From Pararhodobacter zhoushanensis (GTDB taxonomy: Bacteria; Pseudomonadota; Alphaproteobacteria; Rhodobacterales; Rhodobacteraceae): a stretch of DNA of 64,000 bases. Below are positions 34,383 to 43,266 of this stretch, piece by piece (position 1 is the stretch's first letter; each line of letters starts with the position of its first letter). Position numbers and translations under genes: made by a program. The DNA lies in assembly GCF_025949695.1 (NCBI RefSeq), contig NZ_JAPDFL010000001.1:3289501-3353500 (forward strand), in the 5' to 3' direction. Under the pieces are notes generated by a model, which made no database searches, was not told the DNA's origin, and saw only the letters and a list, made by a program, of their open reading frames with translations.

Positions 34383-36256
34383 GGGGACTCCGGGTCGAGG
34401 GTTATCAGGGGTTGGCGCGCGCGGACCTGCGCGCCTTTGGTCAGCGCAAGGCTGGTGATGCGGCCCGCGAAAGGCGCGCGGAGCGGGTGCTCCATCTTCA
34501 TCGCCTCCAGAATGGCGAGGGTCTGGCCCTGTGTCACCCGGTCACCGAGCGCGACGTCAACGGCCAGCACGGTCCCCGCCATCGGGGCAAGGATGCGCCC
34601 GTCGCCCTGCTGGGCGCGGGTTTGCGCGGGCGCAAGGGTGATGTCGGTGAGTGTGAGATCGGCGAGATGGAGCGTGTCGCCGTCGCGGGCATAGGGCAAG
34701 GTTCGGGCGACGCCGTTCAGGCGGGCGCGGGCATGGGTCGGGGTGACGCTGTCCAGCGTGACACGGGGGCCGTCAGGGAGATGGGCGGTGGGGCCGTCCA
34801 GCGTGACGGTCACGCTGGCGGTGCCGGTGCCGGTGTCAAAGCGCCGGGTCAGGGTTGGGCGCGGGCCGGTGGTGAAGCCGAAGCGCGGCGCGGGGGCTCC
34901 GGCAAGGAGGAGCACGGCGAGCGCCAGCAATGCCGGGTCTGGCGGGGTTGGGGTGAGCGAGGGGTCGGTTGCGAAATCGCGCTCAAGAAAGGCGGTGGTC
35001 GCGTTGCCTTGGGCGAAGACCGGGTGCGCCAGAACGCGGCTGAGGAAGGGTTTGTTGGTGCGCAGCCCCAGTACTTCGGTGCGGCTGAGGCCCTCGATCA
35101 GCCGCTGGCGCACGGTTTCGCGGTCGGAACCGTGGGCGATCAGTTTGGCCAGCATCGGATCAAACCCTGCGCCGACCTCGACGCCCTCGGCCAGCGCATC
35201 GTCGCTGCGCAGGCCTTCGTCCGGGGCCCAGCGCAGGATGCGCCCGGTCTGGGGCAGGAAGCCATTGGCGGGGTCTTCGGCATAAAGCCGCACCTCGATG
35301 GCGTGGCCGGTCAGGGTGATCTGGTCCTGGCTCAGCGGCAACGGCTCGCCGCGCGCGACGCGGATCTGCCAGTCGACCAGATCGAGCCCGGTAACAGCCT
35401 CGGTCACCGGGTGTTCGACCTGCAGGCGGGTGTTCATCTCGAGGAAATAGAACGCGCCATCTTCGAGCAGGAACTCGACCGTCCCAGCGCCCTGATAGCC
35501 GCAAGCCTTGGCCAGCCCGACTGCCGCCGCGCCCATCTGTTCGCGCAGGGCGGCATCCACGGCGGGCGATGGCGCTTCCTCGACCACCTTCTGGTGTCGC
35601 CGCTGGATCGAGCAATCGCGTTCGCCCAGATGCACCACACTGCCGTGGCTGTCACCAAACACCTGCACCTCGATATGGCGTGGCGCGAGGAGCGCCTTCT
35701 CAAGGATCAGCGCGCCGTCGCCGAAACTCTTCTCGGCCTCTGATGCAGCGCGGGTCAGCGCCTCGGGCAGCGCGGCCAGCGCGCGCACCAGCCGCATCCC
35801 CTTGCCGCCGCCGCCCAGCGCCGCCTTGACCATCAGCGGCACGCCAATGCGCGCGCCCGCTTCCAGCAGATCCTCGGTCGCGCCGGGCAGGCAGGGCACC
35901 CCCGCGGCCTGCGCCGCCGCCTTGGCGCTGCCCTTGTCGCCCATCAGCGCGATCGCTTCGGGCGAAGGGCCGATGAACACCAACCCGGCCTCAGCGCAAG
36001 CCGCGGCGAAACCGGCATTTTCCGACAGGAACCCGTAGCCCGGATGCACCATCCCGGCCCGCGTCGCCAGTGCCGCCGCGATGATCGCAGGCCCGTCCAG
36101 ATAGCCCGATACCGCGACCGCCAGATCGGCGGCAAGCACATGCGGCGCGCCCGCTTCGCCGGGGCCATGCACCGCCACGCAGCCATAGCCCAGCGCCCGC
36201 GCGCTGCGCATGACGCGCAGGGCGATCTCTCCCCGGTTGGCAATCAGGATCTTCAT
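34379..36256 (-). CDS. Acyl-CoA carboxylase alpha subunit (biotin carboxylase and BCCP)
   Basis: The product has 625 residues. The biotin carboxylase domain (ILIANRGEIALRVMRSARAL, ATP-grasp loop ALGGGGKGMRLV, FLEMNTRLQVEHPVTE) occupies about 1-445. The C-terminal biotin carrier domain has LEAMKMEHP with the biotinylated Lys587. The domain order and size match methylcrotonyl-CoA, geranyl-CoA and propionyl-CoA carboxylase alpha subunits. It overlaps the beta-subunit gene by four bases. The dehydrogenase downstream favours a branched or unsaturated acyl-CoA, but the substrate is not fixed by sequence. Confidence 0.9.
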   Translation of the reverse strand: MKILIANRGEIALRVMRSARALGYGCVAVHGPGEAGAPHVLAADLAVAVSGYLDGPAIIAAALATRAGMVHPGYGFLSENAGFAAACAEAGLVFIGPSPEAIALMGDKGSAKAAAQAAGVPCLPGATEDLLEAGARIGVPLMVKAALGGGGKGMRLVRALAALPEALTRAASEAEKSFGDGALILEKALLAPRHIEVQVFGDSHGSVVHLGERDCSIQRRHQKVVEEAPSPAVDAALREQMGAAAVGLAKACGYQGAGTVEFLLEDGAFYFLEMNTRLQVEHPVTEAVTGLDLVDWQIRVARGEPLPLSQDQITLTGHAIEVRLYAEDPANGFLPQTGRILRWAPDEGLRSDDALAEGVEVGAGFDPMLAKLIAHGSDRETVRQRLIEGLSRTEVLGLRTNKPFLSRVLAHPVFAQGNATTAFLERDFATDPSLTPTPPDPALLALAVLLLAGAPAPRFGFTTGPRPTLTRRFDTGTGTASVTVTLDGPTAHLPDGPRVTLDSVTPTHARARLNGVARTLPYARDGDTLHLADLTLTDITLAPAQTRAQQGDGRILAPMAGTVLAVDVALGDRVTQGQTLAILEAMKMEHPLRAPFAGRITSLALTKGAQVRARQPLITLDPESP

Positions 36257-37857
36257 AGCCGCGCCACCCCGAACGTGTTGGGCCGCGTCACCCGCGCGCC
36301 CTCGGACGCGATCAGCCCCAGCACCAGCCCCAGAATATCGCGCGTCTGGCGCGGGTCGATGATGCCGTCATCTTCCAACCGGGCCGAGGACGCCAGCGCC
36401 GTCGTCGCCTCGGCCAGCATCGCTGCCGTGCCCTGCTCCAGCGCGTCAAGCTTGGCCGTGTCCGCCGCGCCCGCCCGCGTCATCGCGGCCTCGGTGACGA
36501 TGCGCATCACCTGCCCCGCCTGCGCCGGACCCATGACCGAGGTGCGCGCGTTGGGCCAGGCGAAGAGAAAGCGCGGATCAAAGCCCCGGCCGCACATCGC
36601 ATAGTTCCCCGCGCCATAGCTGCCGCCGACGACAAGGCTCAGCTTGGGCACCCGCGCATTGGCCACGGCCTGAATGAGTTTCGATCCATGCTTGATGATC
36701 CCGGCCCGCTCCGGCTCGGTCCCCACCAGAAAGCCGGTGGTGTTGTGCACGAACAGCAAGGGCACCCCGGCCTGATCGCAGAGCTGAATGAACTGCCCGG
36801 CCTTCGCCGCGCCCTGCGCGGTGATCGGGCCGTTGTTGGCGATGATGCCAAGGGCGTGACCCTCGACGCGGGCATGGCCACAGACGGTGCCTGCGTCATA
36901 CGCGGGCTTGAAGTCCAGAAAGCCCGACCCATCCACCAGCCGCGCCAGAATTTCCCGGCAGTCATAGGGCTGCTTGGGGTCGGCGGGTACGATGCCCATC
37001 AACTCAGACGCCGGATATAGCGGCGGGACTCCCGCTGTCGCCGCGCTATCCTCAGGCCAGGGCAACGCGCTGATCACGGCCCGCGCCAGCCGGATGCCGT
37101 CTGCGTCATCCTCGGCCAGATAGTCGCCGACGCCCGAGACCTGCGTGTGCATCTCGGCCCCGCCAAGCTCCTCATCCGTCGCCACCTCGCCGGTCGCGGC
37201 CTTCAGCAAGGGCGGCCCGGCCAGATACATCGTCGCCTGACCGCGCACCAGGATCACGTAATCCGACAGGCCCGGCTGATACGCGCCCCCCGCCGTGGCC
37301 GAGCCATGCACCACCGTCACCTGCGGAATGCCCAGCGCCGAGAGCCGTGCCTGATTGGCAAAGCCGCGCCCGCCGGGGATGAAGACCTCATGCGCGTATT
37401 GCAGATTGGCACCGCCCGACTGGCTCAGACTGACCAGCGGCAGCCGGTTCTCGCGCGCGATCTCCTGCAGGCGCAGCTTTTTCGCCAGCCCGTCCGGCGT
37501 CACCGTCCCGCCCTTGACCGCGAAATTATCGACGACGACCACGCAGGACCGCCCCGCCACGCGCCCGACCCCGGCAATCGCCCCGGCGCCCGCGCCGGTG
37601 CCGTCCTTGTCGCCATAGCGCTTCCACCCGGCAAAAGGACACAGCTCCAGCCAGGGCGCGCCCGGGTCCACAAGCAGCGCCAGCCGCTCGCGCGGCAACA
37701 GCATCCCGCGCTTGGCGTACCGCCCGCGCACGCTCTCAGCCGCCATCTCGACCGCCTCGCGCACCGCCAGCACGGGTGCCAAGGCCGCTTCCATCGCCGT
37801 CGCATTCGCGGCGAACCCCGGCCCCGCCGCGTCAATTTCCGATGTCAGCCCCTGCAC
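36253..37857 (-). CDS. Acyl-CoA carboxylase beta subunit (carboxyltransferase)
   Basis: The product has 534 residues with two crotonase-fold halves. The acyl-CoA site ATAGGAYQPGLSDYVILVRG and the LAGPPLLKAATGEVATDEEL segment resemble methylcrotonyl- and geranyl-CoA carboxylases. The second half holds LLFVHNTTGFLVGTEPERAG and GSYGAGNYAMCGRGFDPRF, the biotin site. The start is GTG 37857 with AAAGGG upstream. Together with the alpha subunit it forms the holoenzyme that carboxylates an acyl-CoA at the gamma or alpha carbon. Confidence 0.9.
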   Translation of the reverse strand: MQGLTSEIDAAGPGFAANATAMEAALAPVLAVREAVEMAAESVRGRYAKRGMLLPRERLALLVDPGAPWLELCPFAGWKRYGDKDGTGAGAGAIAGVGRVAGRSCVVVVDNFAVKGGTVTPDGLAKKLRLQEIARENRLPLVSLSQSGGANLQYAHEVFIPGGRGFANQARLSALGIPQVTVVHGSATAGGAYQPGLSDYVILVRGQATMYLAGPPLLKAATGEVATDEELGGAEMHTQVSGVGDYLAEDDADGIRLARAVISALPWPEDSAATAGVPPLYPASELMGIVPADPKQPYDCREILARLVDGSGFLDFKPAYDAGTVCGHARVEGHALGIIANNGPITAQGAAKAGQFIQLCDQAGVPLLFVHNTTGFLVGTEPERAGIIKHGSKLIQAVANARVPKLSLVVGGSYGAGNYAMCGRGFDPRFLFAWPNARTSVMGPAQAGQVMRIVTEAAMTRAGAADTAKLDALEQGTAAMLAEATTALASSARLEDDGIIDPRQTRDILGLVLGLIASEGARVTRPNTFGVARL

Positions 37858-37865
37858 AACGCTGC

Positions 37866-37976
37866 CCTTTCATCTTGCCCGAAATACGCCCGGGGGCGGC
37901 GCATCGCGCCAGTGGGGGTGGAACCCCCGCGCGGGCCGAGGGGGCTCGATGCCCCCGAGGCGCGCCCCCCGCTCAC
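37866..37976. repeat. Gene-end palindromic repeat, copy 6
   Basis: It begins CTTTCATCTTGCCCGAAATACGC like copy 1 and contains GGGGGTGGAACCCCC and GGGGGCTCGATGCCCCC stems. It lies between the BKACE stop and the carboxylase beta start, so it may reduce read-through from BKACE or separate two transcripts of the catabolic cluster. Confidence 0.65.
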
Positions 37977-38833
37977 CCGATCCCCCAGAGCGCCCGCGCC
38001 TCAGCCGCGCTGGCGACCGACCGTCCCGCCTCGCGCGCCACCCGTGCCAGAGCCTCGACCAGCGCGCCATTGCCCGAGGCGCGCGATCCGTCGGGCAGAT
38101 AGAACGTGTCCTCCAGCCCGGTGCGCAGATGCCCGCCCAGCTCGGCCGCGCGGCGGTGCAGATCCCAGACTTCGGCCCGGCCGATCACCGTGGTCTGCCA
38201 CGGGCAGCCCTCGGGGCGGTATTTCAGCACAAGCGGCAACAGATCCGGGTCGGCGGGCATCCCCGACGACACCCCCATCACGAAATTCACCTGCGGGCGC
38301 GCGACCAAGCCGACCTCGGCGAACATCGCGACTGACCGCACGATCCCGGTATCAAAGCACTCGAATTCCGGCTTTGTGCCCGTCTCGTCCATCACACCGA
38401 CGATCTCGGCGATCTTGTCGACCGGGTTGTCGAACAGCATCGGCGGCCAGGCCCACTGCCCGCCCGAGCGCGTCTTGAGGTAATTCAGCGAGCCCGCGTT
38501 ACAGGCCGCGATCTCGGGCCGCCCGGCGCGCAGGCAGGCGATCGGGCCGGACTGGTCGCGCCCGACGATGCCGGTGGTGAAGTTCAGGATCACGCCCGGA
38601 CAGGCGCTGCGGATCGCCTGCGCCACCTCGACCGCCAGCGCGGGATCCCAGCTGGGCAGGTGCCCGCGCCCCGCGCCCTGCTGGCGGAAATGGACATGCA
38701 TGCAGACCGCGCCTGCGTCCCAGGCCTCATGGGCCGAGGCGGCCAGGTCCTCGGGCGTCACCGGCACCGGGTGTTGGCGCGGATCGGTCAGCACGCCGGT
38801 CAGCGCGCAGGTGATGATGGCGGTGTCTGTCAT
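37973..38833 (-). CDS. BKACE family beta-keto acid cleavage enzyme (DUF849)
   Basis: The product has 286 residues. Members condense a beta-keto acid with acetyl-CoA and release acetoacetate plus a new acyl-CoA. The zinc motif HVH is in AVCMHVHFR, and the catalytic GGHLRTGLEDTFYLP (Arg and Glu-Asp pair) is intact. The substrate of BKACE enzymes varies with pocket residues and cannot be deduced here. Start 38833 has AGGGAGAGG upstream. It heads the acyl-CoA cluster and faces the divergent TetR gene across a palindromic operator. Confidence 0.9.
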   Translation of the reverse strand: MTDTAIITCALTGVLTDPRQHPVPVTPEDLAASAHEAWDAGAVCMHVHFRQQGAGRGHLPSWDPALAVEVAQAIRSACPGVILNFTTGIVGRDQSGPIACLRAGRPEIAACNAGSLNYLKTRSGGQWAWPPMLFDNPVDKIAEIVGVMDETGTKPEFECFDTGIVRSVAMFAEVGLVARPQVNFVMGVSSGMPADPDLLPLVLKYRPEGCPWQTTVIGRAEVWDLHRRAAELGGHLRTGLEDTFYLPDGSRASGNGALVEALARVAREAGRSVASAAEARALWGIG

Positions 38834-38869
38834 GGGCCTCTCCCTGCGTGCCAGCCTAGCAAGCCGCGA

Positions 38870-38895
38870 AAAACAAGCAAGCGCTTGGTTGTTTT
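38870..38895. promoter_or_regulatory. TetR-type operator between BKACE and tetR
   Basis: A 26-bp dyad with 12 of 13 matching pairs is centred on CAAGC-GCTTG; the arms read AAAACAAGCAAGC and GCTTGGTTGTTTT. It lies 29 bases before the TetR start and 37 before the BKACE start, so one bound repressor could control both. CAAGCGCTTG-centred sites are typical of TetR regulators of acyl-CoA degradation. The ligand is presumably an acyl-CoA of this pathway. Confidence 0.75.
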
Positions 38896-38923
38896 CCGCC
38901 ACGTCACGGCGTAGACACGTCCC

Positions 38924-39508
38924 ATGACCGCGCCCCTCTTCGATCCCGAAAAACCCCGCGACCGGCTGCTCTCTGCCGCCGCGCGGCTGTTTCACCGTCA
39001 GGGGTATGCGGCCACAACCGTGCGCGAGATCGGGGCCGAGGTCGGCATCCTGTCTGGCAGCCTGTTCCACCATGTCAAAAGCAAGGAGGATATTCTCTTT
39101 GCCGTCATGGACCGCGTCATCAGCGCCATGCTCGACGCCCTGCGCGCCGGGCTGGCGACCGCGACCGATCCGCGAACCCGCCTGCGCGCGCTGATCAGCG
39201 TCGAGCTGCACTATCTGCACGGCCCTGCTGCCGATGCCACCGGCGTTCTGTTCCACGAATGGCGCGCGCTGTCCGAGCAGCGGCGCGCCGTGCTGCTGGA
39301 CGGGCGCAGCGCCTATTTCGCGCTGTGGCAGCAGGTGCTGACCGAGGCGCAGACTGCGGGTCTCACGACACTGGACCCCACGATGCTGCGCCAGTTCCTG
39401 CACGGGGCGCTTGCCTGGACCAGTTTCTGGTACAAGCCGGGCGGCGCGCTGGACCTTGAGGCGCTGACCGATCAGGCGCTGACCCTCGTCCTGCCCCCCT
39501 TGCGCTGA
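38924..39508 (+). CDS. TetR family transcriptional regulator of the acyl-CoA cluster
   Basis: The product has 194 residues. The N-terminal helix-turn-helix (RLLSAAARLFHRQGYAATTV then REIGAEVGILSGSLFHHVKS) is a typical TetR DNA-binding domain. The divergent position and the palindrome in the shared promoter indicate control of the BKACE/carboxylase/dehydrogenase genes, probably with an acyl-CoA inducer. No strong ribosome binding site precedes ATG 38924. Confidence 0.9.
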   Translation: MTAPLFDPEKPRDRLLSAAARLFHRQGYAATTVREIGAEVGILSGSLFHHVKSKEDILFAVMDRVISAMLDALRAGLATATDPRTRLRALISVELHYLHGPAADATGVLFHEWRALSEQRRAVLLDGRSAYFALWQQVLTEAQTAGLTTLDPTMLRQFLHGALAWTSFWYKPGGALDLEALTDQALTLVLPPLR

Positions 39509-39549
39509 CGGGGCCCGCGCCGCAGGATGCGCGCGAACTGGAGAGGTTT

Positions 39550-40031
39550 ATGGACGATTTTGACAACCTTCTGCGTGCCAATCCCGCGCCCGCCCCGCAA
39601 ACGCGCCTGCTGTGGGAGGCGGTCGTGACCTGCCTGCCCAAGCAGGATCTGGGCATCGGCCCCTATGGCGAACGGTTCATCGTGCCCATCACCGGCGGGC
39701 TCTTTCGCGGCGCCCCGGGATTCGAGACCCTGAGCGGCACGGTCCTGTCCGGTGGCGCGGACCGCCAGTTGCTGCGCGCCGACGGGGTCAAGGAACTCGA
39801 GGCGATCTACGAGATGCAGGTCGACGATGGCACCGTGCTGCATATCGAGAACCGCGTGACCATCGACGATCCCACCCCGAACGGGCGCTATGCGCTCTCG
39901 CATCTCAGAATTACGGCCCCCAAGGGCCGGTGGGACTGGCTGAACCGTCGGGTGTTTGTCGGCTCGATGAACAGCCTGCCCCCGGCCGAGGTGCGGTGAA
40001 GATCAACGTCTGGCTGGTCGAACCGGCGTGA
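39550..40031 (+). CDS. DUF3237 protein, frame interrupted near the 3' end
   Basis: A small beta-barrel-type protein of about 160 residues with DUF3237 features (GPYGERFIVPITGGLFRGA, YEMQVDDGTVLHIENR, WLNRRVFVGS). The function is unknown. As read it stops at 39999 after PPAEVR, but the expected last strand VKINVWLVEPA lies in the next frame and ends at 40031. One extra G at 39995-39996 restores it, and the restored stop then overlaps the next start as GTGA, the usual coupling signal. It follows the TetR gene by about 40 bases and may be part of that transcript. Confidence 0.75.
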
Positions 40032-40855
40032 ACGACGCACCCGAACCGCAACCAGAGCTGCAACCGCTGCGCCCCTCGGCATGGCAGGGCACCGGACGCC
40101 CGCGCAGGCCGCTGGGGCTGGTCGGTGCGCTGGTGGTCTTCGCGTTCTGGCTGGGGCTTTCCTCGCTGGGGTTCTTGCCGGGCACCTTTGGCCCGATCGC
40201 TCAGGCGCCGGTGCCACAAGCGCTCGGCGTCGGGTTTCTGCTGCTGTGCCTGCTGGCGTTTCGCTGGTCGGATCTGGCGCTGGGCTTGCCCAGACCCGGC
40301 ACGCAGCGGATCATGTGGTTGCCGTGGCTCTATCTGCCCGGTTTTGGCGCGCTGGTCGTCTGGGTCGGCACCCCTCCCGCGATACAGCTGATCGGGTTGT
40401 TTGGCCTGATGGTCTGGATTGCGGTGTCCGAAGAGCTGATGTTTCGCGGCATCCTGTTCCCGGCCCTGCGGCGTCGGCTGCGGATCTGGCCCGCGATGCT
40501 GCTGACCAGCGTGGTGTTTGGCCTGGTCCATCTGGGGAACGGGCTGGAAATGGGTGACTTCCGCCCCGCCGCCGTGCAATCCGTCGCCGCCATATCGACC
40601 GGCCTTCTGCTGCTGGCCATGCGGTTGCGCCGAGGCTCGATCTGGCCTGCCGTGGTGTATCACCTGTTGTGGAATTTCGGTGCGTTCTCGCTGGAACTCG
40701 CGCTGCGCCAGCAGGGCAAGGACGGCGCGCCGGCGCTGTTTTCACTGATGATCCTGCCGCTGATCGTGGTGGTGCCGAACGGGCTGTACGCCCTGTGGCT
40801 GCTACGCCATGCCAGGCGCGGCGACCTGCCCGGCGATGTCCCCGGCGCGCCCTGA
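40028..40855 (+). CDS. CPBP family intramembrane metalloprotease
   Basis: The product has 275 residues with about six to eight membrane helices. CPBP/Abi motifs: Glu135-Glu136 with Arg in SEELMFRG (EExxxR), His168 in FGLVHLGN and HLLWNFG near residue 213. Members are CAAX-prenyl-protease-like or are linked to bacteriocin self-immunity; the substrate here is unknown. GTG 40028 overlaps the DUF3237 stop by four bases, so it is translationally coupled. Confidence 0.85.
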   Translation: MNDAPEPQPELQPLRPSAWQGTGRPRRPLGLVGALVVFAFWLGLSSLGFLPGTFGPIAQAPVPQALGVGFLLLCLLAFRWSDLALGLPRPGTQRIMWLPWLYLPGFGALVVWVGTPPAIQLIGLFGLMVWIAVSEELMFRGILFPALRRRLRIWPAMLLTSVVFGLVHLGNGLEMGDFRPAAVQSVAAISTGLLLLAMRLRRGSIWPAVVYHLLWNFGAFSLELALRQQGKDGAPALFSLMILPLIVVVPNGLYALWLLRHARRGDLPGDVPGAP

Positions 40856-41025
40856 GACCGGCCAGTCGGTGAGGATCGGCACGCTTCGCCCTTCGCCCTT
40901 TTCCGCAGCGCGGCGGGTGCTGGTCCTGCTGAACCCGGCATGGAATGCTGTGATGCGCGCCTTATGTCACGCACGCAAAACGTAACACCGGCAAATCAAC
41001 GTGTTACAATGCGAAAAATTCCAGG

Positions 41026-41111
41026 TGGTAGCCGCTGTGGGACTCGAACCCACACGCTCATACGAGCAACGGATTTTAAGTCCGGTCTGTCTACCATTCC
41101 AGCAAGCGGCC
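41026..41111 (-). tRNA. tRNA-Leu (anticodon UAA)
   Basis: The 86-nt class II tRNA is read on the minus strand with an encoded CCA at 41026-41028. The acceptor arms are GGCCGCT and AGCGGCT (with a G-U first pair), the D-loop is GGAATGGTAGACAG, the anticodon loop is CTTAAAA giving UAA, the variable arm is long, and the T-arm is GTGGG-TTCGAGT-CCCAC. The flanks are unremarkable; no integrase or attachment-site duplication was seen. Confidence 0.92.
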
Positions 41112-41409
41112 ACTGCTAACGTTTTCAGCACGTTGGGGCGTTGGGCGCAAGGGGCGTGCCGGGATGTTTGCGCGAGCGGTTCATGATTCTCGCCCCGGCC
41201 CCCGGCCTTGGGTTTCCGCCAAAAGCGTGTCGAAATCTGCGCCAAGGTTGACCGCTTGCAATGTGCCGTGCATCCGGTCTGGGACCGCCCCCCTGAAAGG
41301 CGTGACGTGACGATCGCCGACGATATCGGTTAACTTGACGTGTTGTCTCAGCTCATCACTTCCCCCATGATTGCAAAATTATCGCCTAATGCAACCCTGA
41401 GCTTGCCGA
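41112..41409. other. Intergenic region between tRNA-Leu and the GT87-like gene
   Basis: No clear gene is visible. A 30-codon frame on the minus strand near 41165-41275 starts MHGTLQAVNLGADFD and has a plausible upstream purine run, but it is too short to support. The AT-rich stretch 41320-41395 probably holds the promoter of the following gene. Confidence 0.35.
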
Positions 41410-42693
41410 GTGTCCCTTCGTTCCCTGCGTTTCGAACTTGCCCTCTGTGCGGCGCTGCTCGGTATATGGTGCGTTCTGGCTGGGCGCTTCTTCTTGGGAA
41501 ACTGGGCACCGGACATCTCGGCGGTGTATATCGCAGGCTGGCTGTGGGCGAATGGTCAGGAGTCGCTGATCTACGCCGTGCCACCCGGCTTTTTCGGCGG
41601 CATTTCCGACACGTGGCACCCGGTGGTAGCGGTGCTTGGCATTGCCGATCTTGATAGCTTTCCTTTCCTCTACCCGCCCCTTTGGGCCGTGCTCGCGTCC
41701 GGCGGTGCCCGCGAAACGGGCCCGCAACAATTCGCAGACCTTGTGCTCATGTACCACGTCGTGCTGCTTGCACTCTGTGTTGTGCTGGCGGGCCGTATTG
41801 CCCGCCCTGCGTCGGTCTCGTGGAGGGCCTGGACCCTGATCGGCATTGCTCTGCTGTCGTTGTCGACGCCAGCCCTGCACGCACTTCTTCAGAACCAACC
41901 GACGATTACCGTGACGTTTCTGATCCTGGCCTCGGTCGACCGTCTGCTGGCTGACAAGGCTGCCAGTGCGGGCGTTCTGCTAGCGCTCGCGGCGGCGATA
42001 AAGCTGACGCCCGTTGTCTTCGTTCTGATCTTTGTGCTGGACCGCCAGCCCAGAGCAGTTGTTGCCTTTGGCGTGGCCGGTGCCCTGCTGGCGGCAACCT
42101 CGGTTGCGCTGGCCGGATGGCCGCTGCACCGCGCCTTTCTCGATACGATGGCAGCAATGGGGTGGCAAACCAGTTTTGGGGCGTTCAACCCGACATTGGG
42201 CAATGCCCTGCTCCCTTTGCTCTCAGCCCTTGGGGCAATACCCGCGCTTCAGCACCCGACTGACGTTGTCACCATACCGGCCGCGCTGGGCATCGGCTTG
42301 CGGCTTGCTGCCCTTGGCCTTGGAACGGCGGTTGCCGTCTGGCTTTGGCAGATCCCCCGGCGCGAGCGCCTTGTGTTGGGGCTTACAGCACTGTCCATCG
42401 CCGTCCCGCTGTTCGGGCCTATCGGGTGGCAGCATTACTATGTCCTGCCCCTGCTGCTGGCCCCCGGCGCAATCGCCCTCATGCCTGCGTCTCGCCGGTT
42501 TGTGGCCTCGGCGGTGGTGATCGCGGCGTCGGCTTTCCCGCTCTATGTCGCCTTGCGGCTCGGTGCCCTGCGGTTCACCGATCTTGCCCTGGTGCTGAAT
42601 GTTACCGGTTGGGTGATGTTTCTCGCGCTTGTTTGCGCTGCGGGGAAGCCGGCCCAAGGGCGCGCCCGACCAGAACCAGCGCGCGATCCGTGA
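41410..42693 (+). CDS. GT87/DUF2029-like integral membrane glycosyltransferase
   Basis: The product has 427 residues and about ten hydrophobic helices. The pattern resembles GT-C enzymes of family 87 that use polyprenyl-phosphate sugars: an acidic motif in the first periplasmic loop (NWAPDISAVYIAGWLW), the YPPLW segment and GWQHYYVLPLLLAP. The sugar and acceptor are unknown. The start is GTG 41410. It stands alone between a tRNA and a MarR gene, with no other glycan genes. Confidence 0.75.
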   Translation: MSLRSLRFELALCAALLGIWCVLAGRFFLGNWAPDISAVYIAGWLWANGQESLIYAVPPGFFGGISDTWHPVVAVLGIADLDSFPFLYPPLWAVLASGGARETGPQQFADLVLMYHVVLLALCVVLAGRIARPASVSWRAWTLIGIALLSLSTPALHALLQNQPTITVTFLILASVDRLLADKAASAGVLLALAAAIKLTPVVFVLIFVLDRQPRAVVAFGVAGALLAATSVALAGWPLHRAFLDTMAAMGWQTSFGAFNPTLGNALLPLLSALGAIPALQHPTDVVTIPAALGIGLRLAALGLGTAVAVWLWQIPRRERLVLGLTALSIAVPLFGPIGWQHYYVLPLLLAPGAIALMPASRRFVASAVVIAASAFPLYVALRLGALRFTDLALVLNVTGWVMFLALVCAAGKPAQGRARPEPARDP

Positions 42694-42779
42694 CGCGGTG
42701 AGACCACGCCCGGTGGAAGCAAGGATCGCGAGTCACGGCCCCTTCCCTGCGCCCTTACGGCGGGACCGCTCGTGCCATT

Positions 42780-42826
42780 TTTGACATTGCCCTTGTCTAA
42801 TTGACATGTATAGTGTCGACATGAAA
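42780..42826. promoter_or_regulatory. Promoter/operator region with repeated TGTC/GACA half-sites upstream of marR
   Basis: TTGACA occurs twice within about 25 bases and TATAGT lies near the start codon; TGTC and GACA half-sites alternate (TTGTCTAATTGACA and GACATGTATAGTGTCGACA). This could be an autoregulatory MarR operator overlapping the promoter. The start codon is so close that a leaderless or near-leaderless message is possible. Confidence 0.4.
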
Positions 42827-43266
42827 GCCAAGAAGCTCTACGATCTCGTTTGGACGTCCCGCCCCCTGATGCAGGCCGCGGAAGCCTGCGTGGAGAACGG
42901 GCTTGCCGGCACCGATCTGACCGTCCGCATGCGTGCCGTTCTGGAAATCCTTCTCGCACAGGGCGCGTTGCCGGTTCCCGACATTGCCGCAAAGCTCGAA
43001 ATTCAGCGGCAATACGTGCAGGTGATGGTGAATGAAACCCTGGCGTCGGGCTTCACGGCGCAGCACCCCAATCCTCGACACAAACGATCCCCCTTCTGGC
43101 GCTGACCGATCAGGGGCGCGCCGTGATCGAAGACATCCGGCAAAAGGAAATGGCGTTGATGACGCTCATCGCTGCCGATTTCGAAGACGATGACATTGCC
43201 ACCGCCTTGAGGGTGATCGAGGCGGTCACCGCAAAGCTGAAACAGATGAGGGATGAACAGCCATGA
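42821..43266 (+). CDS. MarR-type transcriptional regulator, frame interrupted
   Basis: Winged-helix protein: KLYDLVWTSRPLMQAAE at the start, LTVRMRAVLEILLAQGALPV, the recognition helix VPDIAAKLEIQRQYVQVMVN, and the wing with ASGFTAQHPNPRHKRSP. As read it ends in WR at 43105. One extra C in the C5 run at 43089-43093 continues it as LLALTDQGRAVIEDIRQKEM and on to a stop at 43266, about 148 residues, the normal MarR size, which overlaps the isochorismatase start (ATGA). It probably controls that gene. ATG 42821 is chosen; 42806 is an alternative. Confidence 0.75.

Noticed and set aside
36253..37857. Firm assignment of the carboxylase as methylcrotonyl-CoA carboxylase
   Set aside because: No enoyl-CoA hydratase or HMG-CoA lyase gene is linked, and the specificity residue that separates methylcrotonyl- from geranyl-CoA enzymes could not be placed reliably by eye.
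41026..41111. tRNA-Leu as an integration site of a genomic island
   Set aside because: No integrase, no partial tRNA duplication and no composition change were seen next to it.
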